Source: CALMRE01 sp964412895 (lineage in GTDB: Bacteria > UBP6 > UBA1177 > JAKLFG01). Taken from it: a stretch of 20,435 nt of DNA. The translations under genes were made by a program, and so were the position numbers. Of the stretch, positions 14,375-20,435 are shown one piece after another. Positions within the stretch are counted from its first letter, which is position 1; every line of letters starts with the position of its first letter. The notes beneath the pieces are model-generated. The model searched no databases. It had not been told where the DNA came from and worked only from the letters and a program-made list of their open reading frames with translations. The stretch lies in contig CAYPQK010000060.1 in the NCBI GenBank assembly GCA_964412895.1, positions 1 through 20,435 on the forward strand, given 5' to 3'.

Positions 14375-16297
14375 ATGAGAACGATTTCCAAGATGCTTAC
14401 CTTCATCGCGGCCGCCGCGTTCCTGGCCGCCTGCGGCAATTACGAGGACCAGTACCTCGGCAAGCTCTACTCCAAGGAATCCCGCTCATGGGCGATCAAC
14501 CAGATCATCAAGGAGAAAGACAAGATCGAGAATAAGGAGAAGACCGTCAAGAAGCTCCTGACCCTCGACAAGACCCCCGACATCCCAATGGCGCTCAACG
14601 CCGTCGGCCAGATCGGCGATCCGGTCGCGGTGCCGGTCATCGGCGTGATCGTCGACGACTGCCTCAAGACGCTCAATGTCCGTAACCTCAAGACCCTCGA
14701 AGCGGCCGCCATGGCCCTCGGCGCCATCGGCGATCCAAGCGCCGCGCCGATACTGGGCAAATACTTCACCATCCAGACCCCCGAAGGGCTCGCCGCCGGC
14801 CAGCGCGAAAAGCCCGAGTCGGTCGCCAAGCGCGCCGCCATCGAGGCGCTCGCCAAGATGCCCGCGGAAGGCAAGCAGTTCATGCCGCAGATCATGGCGA
14901 CCTTCGAATCGAAATACGAGGACTTCGGCACCAAGTACACCACCGCCGGGGTGCTCGGCGAATTCGGCGACCCGAGCGTGGTCAAGACGCTCGTCGCGGC
15001 CCTTTTCTATGAGGAGCAGGGCTTCAGCCTGTTCCCCGAAGGGCGCAAATCGCTCATCCGTCTGGGCAAGTACGCCGAGGACGAATTGATGAAGGCCTAC
15101 AACAACCAGAACATCGCGGTCAACGAGATACTCGACAAATACCGCGACAAGGCGATGAAGCAGTTCTGCCCCGAATATATGGACGCCGATAAGAAGAAGA
15201 AGGGCGAGTGCGACAAACACGATGAATACATGGCGACCCTCGCCGGCATCGACGCCACCACGAAGGTCAAGACCTCCATCGTCCTGTCCGACATCCGTTC
15301 GAAGAAAGCGGTCGACATGCTGATGAAGGATCTCGACGACCAGCTTTCCAAGGAACAGAAGCAGGCGTTCCTCGCCGAGCATCTGGCCACATCGCTGGCC
15401 AAATTCGGCGATTTCAAGGCGACCGACCTGCTCCTGCGCATGATCAGCAAAAAGTTCGCCCTCAAGGAGGCGAAGAAGAAGAAAGGGGCCGAGGACAACA
15501 GCAAAGAGGGCAAGATACAGGCCAAGATCGCCCTGCGCGGTCAGGAGATATCGATCCGCATGAAGGGTGCCGAGGCGCTCGCCATCCTGGGCGATCCCAA
15601 GGCGCTCCCCTACCTGCTTGAGGCCATCAAGGCGGCCGACGACAAGGAACAGAATGTCGAAGGCGACTGGATCATCTTCTACGAGGCGAAGGTTTGGGCC
15701 GCCGACGCGTACACCCGTATGCTTCAGGATCCCAAGGCCGCCGAAGAGTTCATCGCCATGGCGAACAAGTTCATCGCCGACGGCAAGGCGTACATCAAGA
15801 AGGTCGAGGACAAGGCCTACACCCAGCTCGACAAGGACATGAAGGGCAACAAGGACTACGCCACCATGAAGCCCGAGGACAAAGAGAAGAAGATGAAACT
15901 GCAGGCGATGCTCGATACCAACTACGACTCGACCATCCGCGCCGTAGGCATGATGGACCGCTTCGCGAAACGCGCCGGCGTGGCCAAGGAATGCAGCGCC
16001 GATCTGGGCTGCTACGCCAAGAAGCTCGTCGACAAGGAAGCTCCCGTGGCCGAAAAGGCGGTCTATATGATCGGCTTCGCCGGGAAGCTCAGCCAGTACA
16101 AGGATCAGCTCAAACCGGTACTCACCCACACCGAACCCTATGTCCGCGTCGCCCTGACGCAGGCGCTCCTCAAGAACGAGGATAAGGCGTTCGTCCCGAT
16201 GCTCAAGGAAGCGCTCAAGACCGAAGGCGACAAGGTCGAGTACTCCGAGTCGTCGAAAGAGTACAAGGCGATCTTCAGCTATCTTGAATCGCTCTGA
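14375..16297 (+). CDS. HEAT-repeat lipoprotein
   Basis: A 640-residue predicted lipoprotein. The ATG at 14375 follows GGAGAGG (14362-14368); the ATG at 14360 lies before that site and is rejected. The signal ends at FLAAC with Cys20. The body is helical HEAT-like repeats: pairs such as ALNAVGQIGDPVAVPVI, ALGAIGDPSAAPIL, VLGEFGDPSVVKTL and ALAILGDPKALPYL, with the recurrent GD-P turn, spread over residues 65-230 and 395-430 and more weakly to the C-terminus. It is very rich in Lys and Glu, with runs such as KKKKGEC and AKKKKGAED. HEAT solenoids serve as protein-binding scaffolds, so a periplasmic scaffold is likely. The radical SAM gene follows after 33 bases, probably in the same operon. Partner and process are unknown. 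Confidence 0.88.
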   Translation: MRTISKMLTFIAAAAFLAACGNYEDQYLGKLYSKESRSWAINQIIKEKDKIENKEKTVKKLLTLDKTPDIPMALNAVGQIGDPVAVPVIGVIVDDCLKTLNVRNLKTLEAAAMALGAIGDPSAAPILGKYFTIQTPEGLAAGQREKPESVAKRAAIEALAKMPAEGKQFMPQIMATFESKYEDFGTKYTTAGVLGEFGDPSVVKTLVAALFYEEQGFSLFPEGRKSLIRLGKYAEDELMKAYNNQNIAVNEILDKYRDKAMKQFCPEYMDADKKKKGECDKHDEYMATLAGIDATTKVKTSIVLSDIRSKKAVDMLMKDLDDQLSKEQKQAFLAEHLATSLAKFGDFKATDLLLRMISKKFALKEAKKKKGAEDNSKEGKIQAKIALRGQEISIRMKGAEALAILGDPKALPYLLEAIKAADDKEQNVEGDWIIFYEAKVWAADAYTRMLQDPKAAEEFIAMANKFIADGKAYIKKVEDKAYTQLDKDMKGNKDYATMKPEDKEKKMKLQAMLDTNYDSTIRAVGMMDRFAKRAGVAKECSADLGCYAKKLVDKEAPVAEKAVYMIGFAGKLSQYKDQLKPVLTHTEPYVRVALTQALLKNEDKAFVPMLKEALKTEGDKVEYSESSKEYKAIFSYLESL

Positions 16298-16330
16298 TAG
16301 TTCATTCCTGACATTCACCCGAGGTCCCGC

Positions 16331-18190
16331 GTGCGGATAGCACTGGTCACCATCAGCAAAAGCCGCGTGTCACGCGATATCGATTACCACATCACCACCA
16401 CCAAAGCCTTCGTCGAAGAGCGCTCCGGCGGACGGTTCCGCGCCGACATCGTCGAGCTGGCGTTGACCGACGACGCGGCGACGGCGGCGGCGATGCTGGT
16501 GAACGGCAACTACGGCGTGATCCTGTTCAGTCTCCTGCACTGGAATGTCGACTACTTCCGCCGCACCGTGGCGCAGATAGGCGACACGAAAAGCATCATC
16601 GGCGTCTGGGGGCACGATTCGTTCGCCCACCCCGACGACTACCTCAAGGGACCGGTCCGCTTCGTCATACAGGACGAGCCGGAACTGCCGCTCTACGAGG
16701 TCGCGTCGCTCACCGCCGAAGGCTCCTCCCCCGCGCAGGCATCCGACATCATCTACCGCGACGATTCGCAGAAGACCTATCTCTACAGCGCGCGCCGGGT
16801 GCTCGACCCGATCGACCTGATCCCCTCCCCCTATACCACCGGGCTCATCCCGATCGACGAAGGGACCGCGGTCTACTGGGAACCTTCGCGCGGATGCCTG
16901 TTCCGGTGCGACCACTGCGTGGAGTTCTCGCATCTGTCCAATGTGCGCTACCACAGTTTCAGATACCTCGAAACGGAACTGGAACACTTCAGCGACCGCG
17001 GGGTGCGGCATATCGTCATCGGAGCGCCGCTTCTCAACCTGAGCCACCAGCATTTCACGAAGATACTCGGCATGCTCGATCAGTATCTGCCGGGGGCGCT
17101 CATCGAGATGCAGGTGCGGCCCGACATCCTGACCCGCGAGGAGATAGACCAGTTGTCCGGGATGAATGTCCTCCTCCACTTCAGCATACCCACCTTCAAG
17201 ACCAAGGTGCTGGAGAATCTCGTCACCTCGATCAACATCGAGAAGGCGCTCCAGAACATCCGCTACATCAACAACTATCCCGATCTTCCCTTTACGCTGG
17301 ACATCATGGCCGGCCTGCCCAAGACATCGTATCAGGATTTTCTCGACGATCTCGAACAGGCGTTCTACCTCTGGCCGGTCCGCATCAACCTCTACCGCCT
17401 GTCGCTCTATCCCGGCACCCGCGTCTACAACCGCATCCGCGAGTTCGATCTGCGGATCGAACACGAATATCCGTGGCACATCGTCGAGAGTCCGCAGTTC
17501 TCCAAACGCGACATCGAGAAGATAGACGAGATCGCCGACGGCGTCGAGATGCTTTACAACCGCGGCCGCACCGTGTCGGTATTCACGATGCTCGCGGCGA
17601 GTCTCGACCTCAAGTGCGCCGAGGTGATCGAACGGTGGAACAAATATCTGCGCAAGGGCGGCCCGGCGGTCACCGAGGAGGCCGACTTCGAAACGCTTTT
17701 CGACCGGATGCACACCTTCTTCGCCCAGCTCTACGAGAAACAGCAGAAGAAAAAGGTCTGGCCGCTGGCCGACGACCTGCTGATGCACAACCGGCTCTAC
17801 ACCACGGCGCTCATGACCGCGGCCGACGACCGGCTCACCTTCCCTTACCAGGTAGACGCGATGAACGACGCCACGGTGGTCGGGATGAACCCGTCGGCGC
17901 TCATCCGGCGCTTCACCTACAATATCGAGGATGTCATCGACGCCGGATATATCGACCTACGCCGCTTCGGCTCCGACGAAGACAAGGAGCACCTCTACGG
18001 ACTCCTCTACCGGCTGGAGGGAGGCGTCTTCACCCGTACGGTGACCGAGGAGGAGGGGGCGCTGTTCGTTCACCTTTCGGAACACGGCGAAACGACGCTG
18101 GGCAAACTCCGCAAGAAATTCCCCCATGTCGATGTGATGGATATGGTGGCCCACTGGTGCGGCGAAGGGGCGCTCTATCTGAACGCCTAG
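16331..18190 (+). CDS. B12-binding-type radical SAM protein
   Basis: A 619-residue radical SAM enzyme. It begins with GTG at 16331, preceded by GAGG at six bases. Residues 1-170 resemble the Rossmann-like N-terminal domain of cobalamin-dependent radical SAM proteins, but I do not see the DxHxxG cobalamin motif. The iron-sulfur motif CLFRCDHC is at 189-196 (CxxxCxxC). The barrel continues to about residue 400, with typical pieces such as VRPDILT, IMAGLPKTS and LYPGTR. A C-terminal region (about 410-619) of the DUF4080 kind follows. The reaction is not known. It follows a HEAT-repeat lipoprotein gene, so modification of an envelope component is possible but unproven. Its TAG stop overlaps the stop of nadB on the other strand. 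Confidence 0.88.
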   Translation: MRIALVTISKSRVSRDIDYHITTTKAFVEERSGGRFRADIVELALTDDAATAAAMLVNGNYGVILFSLLHWNVDYFRRTVAQIGDTKSIIGVWGHDSFAHPDDYLKGPVRFVIQDEPELPLYEVASLTAEGSSPAQASDIIYRDDSQKTYLYSARRVLDPIDLIPSPYTTGLIPIDEGTAVYWEPSRGCLFRCDHCVEFSHLSNVRYHSFRYLETELEHFSDRGVRHIVIGAPLLNLSHQHFTKILGMLDQYLPGALIEMQVRPDILTREEIDQLSGMNVLLHFSIPTFKTKVLENLVTSINIEKALQNIRYINNYPDLPFTLDIMAGLPKTSYQDFLDDLEQAFYLWPVRINLYRLSLYPGTRVYNRIREFDLRIEHEYPWHIVESPQFSKRDIEKIDEIADGVEMLYNRGRTVSVFTMLAASLDLKCAEVIERWNKYLRKGGPAVTEEADFETLFDRMHTFFAQLYEKQQKKKVWPLADDLLMHNRLYTTALMTAADDRLTFPYQVDAMNDATVVGMNPSALIRRFTYNIEDVIDAGYIDLRRFGSDEDKEHLYGLLYRLEGGVFTRTVTEEEGALFVHLSEHGETTLGKLRKKFPHVDVMDMVAHWCGEGALYLNA

Positions 18191-19788
18191 TCGATCATCT
18201 CCTCGGGCCGCAGTTCGGTATCGCGTATCTCCGACAGTTTATGCGGATGATCGGTGTTGTAGTGGAGTCCCCGCGATTCCTTGCGCTTCATGGCGCTGCG
18301 GACGATGATCTCGGCGACCATCGTGATATTGCGCAATTCCAATAGATCGCGCGTCACCTTGAAATTCCAGTAGTATTCGGTTATCTCCTGCTTGATGAGC
18401 AGTATCCGCTTGAGCGCGCGTTCCAGCCGCCGGTCGCTACGGACGATGCCGACATAGTTCCACATGCAGTGACGGATCTCGTCCCAGTTCTGTTTGACGA
18501 TGACATTCTCGTCGCTGTCGCTCACCCCCTCCTCGTTCCACTGCGGGATCGGGCCGACGGCCTCTTTGGGCGCGGCATGCCAGCGGGCTATCTCTTCGGC
18601 CGCGCCGCGCGCCATGACCGCCGCCTCCAGCAGACTGTTCGATGCGAGCCGGTTGGCGCCGTGCAGGCCGGTGTGGGCCACCTCACCCGCGACGAACAGG
18701 CCGGGAACGCAGGTGACCCCGTCGGGGGTGCACTGGAGGCCGCCGCACATGTAGTGGGCCGCCGGGACCACCGGTATCGGTTCGCGCCGCATGTCGATGC
18801 CGGCATCGAGACATTTCTTCAAAAGGTTCGGAAAACGGTTCGCGAGAAAGTCGGGGTCGAGTTTGGTCATATCGAGCAGAACGAAGTCGTCGCCCCGTTT
18901 TTTGAGTTCGTGATCTATGGCCCGCGCCGTCACATCGCGCGGCGCCAGCGATTTCATCGGGTGGTATTTTTCCATGAAGGTGCGGCCGTCGCGGGTCCGC
19001 AGGATGCCCCCTTCGCCGCGCAGCGCCTCCGACAGCAGGACCGACCGCATCTTTTCGTGGTGAAGTATCGTCGGATGGAACTGCACCATCTCCATGTTGA
19101 CCGCCGGCACCCCGGCGCGGAAACCGATGGCGACCCCGTCACCGGTGGCCACATCGGGGTTGGAGGTGTAGAGATAGACCTTGCCGCAGCCGCCCGTGGC
19201 CAGAAGCACCGCCCCCGCCGCGACGGTGATGACCGCCCCCTCCTGCGTCAGGACATAGGCGCCGGCGACCCGGTTATCGGCGGAGAGGGTGAATTTGCGC
19301 GTCGTGATGAGATCTATCGCGGTATGGTGCTGCCAGATGGTGATGCGGTGATCCTTCACCACCCGCTCCTTGAGCACCGATATCAGTTCGGTCCCGGTGA
19401 TGTCGCCGGCGTGGACCACGCGCCTCTCGGTGTGGCCCCCCTCCCAGCCGAGATCGAGGTTGCCGTCGTCACGCGTCGAGAACTGTACCCCGAGCGCCCG
19501 CAGGCTCTCGATGATCTCGGGACCGCGCCGCACGAAGAAGTCGACCGCGTCGCGTCGGTTGAGCCCGTCGCCCGCCGTGATGGTGTCCTCGATGTGTTTC
19601 TGGAAGCTGTCCTGATCGAAGTCTATGACGGTCGCGATGCCGCCCTGCGCGAAATGGCTGTTGGAGATATCGATCTCTTCCTTGGTGACGATGAGTACCT
19701 TGAGTCCCCGCTCGGCGAGAATGAGAGCGGAGAAAAGTCCCGACAGGCCGGAGCCTATGATCAGGACATCGGTCCGTTTGAGCTGCAT
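18187..19788 (-). CDS. nadB: L-aspartate oxidase
   Basis: A 533-residue cytoplasmic flavoprotein, full length for the family. It oxidises L-aspartate to iminoaspartate, the first step of NAD synthesis from aspartate, with FAD. GSGLSG (12-17) is the FAD-binding loop, and FAQGGIATV (46-54) is the mark that sets NadB apart from fumarate reductase. QFHPT, APRDVTARAI, AAHYMCGG and GLHGANRLASNSLLEA carry the substrate-binding and catalytic His and Arg residues. The start directly abuts the PilZ stop (TAAATG) with no clear ribosome-binding site, so it may rely on ribosomes finishing the PilZ gene. nadA and nadC are not in the window. The stop codon shares a CTAG palindrome with the convergent radical SAM gene. 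Confidence 0.96.
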   Translation of the reverse strand: MQLKRTDVLIIGSGLSGLFSALILAERGLKVLIVTKEEIDISNSHFAQGGIATVIDFDQDSFQKHIEDTITAGDGLNRRDAVDFFVRRGPEIIESLRALGVQFSTRDDGNLDLGWEGGHTERRVVHAGDITGTELISVLKERVVKDHRITIWQHHTAIDLITTRKFTLSADNRVAGAYVLTQEGAVITVAAGAVLLATGGCGKVYLYTSNPDVATGDGVAIGFRAGVPAVNMEMVQFHPTILHHEKMRSVLLSEALRGEGGILRTRDGRTFMEKYHPMKSLAPRDVTARAIDHELKKRGDDFVLLDMTKLDPDFLANRFPNLLKKCLDAGIDMRREPIPVVPAAHYMCGGLQCTPDGVTCVPGLFVAGEVAHTGLHGANRLASNSLLEAAVMARGAAEEIARWHAAPKEAVGPIPQWNEEGVSDSDENVIVKQNWDEIRHCMWNYVGIVRSDRRLERALKRILLIKQEITEYYWNFKVTRDLLELRNITMVAEIIVRSAMKRKESRGLHYNTDHPHKLSEIRDTELRPEEMID

Positions 19789-20220
19789 TTAATCGACCAG
19801 ATACCAGTACTCGGAGATGAGATTGTTGATCGCCTTCTCTATCTCGGCCTTGTCCTGTTTCTGTATATCGATGAACTTGACGCTGACGCCCCAGAACTGC
19901 CCCTCTTCGCGGCGCCCGACCACTTCGGCGGTACAGCGGACCACGCGATTGCCGCCCGGCACCTGAAACTCGACCTGTATGCGGGTCCCCATATCGTAGG
20001 GGGCGGGGGCGAGAATATACATACCGTTCATGCTGAGATTGGCGGTCTGCTGGAAATAGTTCGCCTCGCCGTCGATGTTGCGGATCCACATCTTGACGGG
20101 GATCCGGTCCTTCGTACGGCGGTCGTTGCCGCGCCGTTCCTTGCGGCGATCGTCTTTGGGGAAATGGGCCTGATCGCCGTCCCGGCGTTCCTTGCTCGCC
20201 CGTCTTCCAGTCGTCGGCAT
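19789..20220 (-). CDS. PilZ domain cyclic di-GMP-binding protein
   Basis: A 143-residue cytoplasmic protein. The first 33 residues are charged and probably disordered, rich in Arg, Lys and Asp. The PilZ barrel (about 34-125) has both ligand motifs: RTKDR (35-39, RxxxR) and NLSMNG (61-66, NxSxxG). It is therefore a likely cyclic di-GMP receptor. The target, such as motility or exopolysaccharide control, cannot be read here. The start follows GGGAGGAAG, a strong ribosome-binding site. nadB begins at the next base after its stop. The degenerate GGDEF protein at 8258-9277 is the other cyclic di-GMP-linked gene in the window. Confidence 0.93.
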   Translation of the reverse strand: MPTTGRRASKERRDGDQAHFPKDDRRKERRGNDRRTKDRIPVKMWIRNIDGEANYFQQTANLSMNGMYILAPAPYDMGTRIQVEFQVPGGNRVVRCTAEVVGRREEGQFWGVSVKFIDIQKQDKAEIEKAINNLISEYWYLVD

Positions 20221-20255
20221 GATACTTCCTCCCTCGGAGTTCCTAGATCGCCATC

Positions 20256-20283
20256 ACTATACCAATGCACCGTTCTTTGTCCA
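20256..20283 (-). promoter_or_regulatory. Predicted sigma70-type promoter of the PilZ-nadB pair
   Basis: On the minus strand TGGACA (20278-20283) and TATAGT (20256-20261) are 16 bases apart, each 5 of 6. It begins five bases after the stop of the upstream hydrolase gene and gives a leader of about 30 bases. Confidence 0.55.
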
Positions 20284-20287
20284 TTTT

Positions 20288-20435
20288 TTACCCCGCCGCG
20301 ATGAAGGGGTTGTTCCGCTTTTCGTACCCGATGCTCGTCGCGTTCATATGGCCCGGCAGGACGCGGGTCTCATCGGGCAGGATCATGAGTTTCTCGCGGA
20401 TGAAGCCGCTGCAAACTATCAGGGCGACAAGGAAA
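20288..20435 (-). CDS. Metallo-beta-lactamase-fold hydrolase, C-terminal end only
   Basis: The last 48 codons of a gene that enters from the right edge. The translation ends in REKLMILPDETRVLPGH, then NATSIGYEKRNNPF, and stops at TAA (20288-20290). This is the usual C-terminus of YcbL/glyoxalase II-like enzymes, where LP-x-T-x-V-PGH holds a metal-binding His and IGxE-x3-NPF closes the domain. Met replaces the common Gly after the His. The substrate cannot be told from this end. Confidence 0.75.
   Translation of the reverse strand, partial: FLVALIVCSGFIREKLMILPDETRVLPGHMNATSIGYEKRNNPFIAAG

Noticed and set aside
14486..16318. Open frame of 610 codons on the minus strand
   Set aside because: Antisense to the HEAT-repeat gene, whose repeats and lipobox are clear. 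The mirror product has no recognisable domain.
18469..20304. Open frame of 611 codons on the plus strand
   Set aside because: Antisense to nadB and the PilZ gene, both firmly identified.

Overview
The window is GC-rich, densely coded DNA from a Gram-negative (diderm) bacterium. It holds 18 protein genes, two of them cut by the window ends, and no rRNA, tRNA, transposase, phage gene or CRISPR array that I can see. Lineage is an inference. Several predicted surface proteins use domains common in Myxococcota, other former Deltaproteobacteria and related uncultured groups: Myxococcus-type cysteine-rich repeats, MopE-type metal-binding motifs, tandem Lcl/DUF1566 domains and long Asp-rich linkers. 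SpeD is of the E. coli type. No marker gene fixes the taxon.

Layout. Positions 1-9277 are all on the minus strand. Read in transcription order this is a membrane protein with a degenerate GGDEF domain, a peptide deformylase-like protein with a lipoprotein signal, a 988-residue modular surface lipoprotein, a 486-residue paralogue of its N-terminal part, an ExbB/TolQ-type channel, a PEGA protein, and a lipoprotein with two Lcl domains that leaves the window on the left. A GH18 glycosidase (9341-11149, minus) is divergent from a PadR - DUF1700 - DUF4097 operon (11386-13079, plus). SpeD and a SemiSWEET transporter (13081-14204, minus) converge on that operon and are divergent from a HEAT-repeat lipoprotein and a radical SAM protein (14375-18190, plus). 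On the far right, minus strand, are L-aspartate oxidase (NadB), a PilZ protein and the C-terminus of a metallo-beta-lactamase-fold hydrolase.

The most notable part is 2.4-8.2 kb. Two neighbouring lipoproteins share a ZU5-like domain followed by an in-frame array of an 18-bp unit encoding Ala-Gly-Asp-Pro-Ile-Met (6 copies in one gene, 7 in the other). The longer one adds EGF-like, disintegrin-like, thrombospondin type 3, MopE and C-type lectin modules, an architecture suited to adhesion at the cell surface. The shorter one is coupled by an ATGA overlap to the proton-channel gene, so an energised cell-envelope or surface machine is a reasonable hypothesis. Just upstream is a deformylase with all three catalytic motifs intact but with an export signal, which is unexpected for an enzyme that normally works at the ribosome.

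Two genes point to cyclic di-GMP. The GGDEF protein has lost its active-site signature but keeps an RxxD inhibitory site, and the PilZ protein has an intact binding motif. Most starts were chosen from strong purine-rich ribosome-binding sites. Eight sigma70-like promoters are proposed by eye and have not been tested by any computation.
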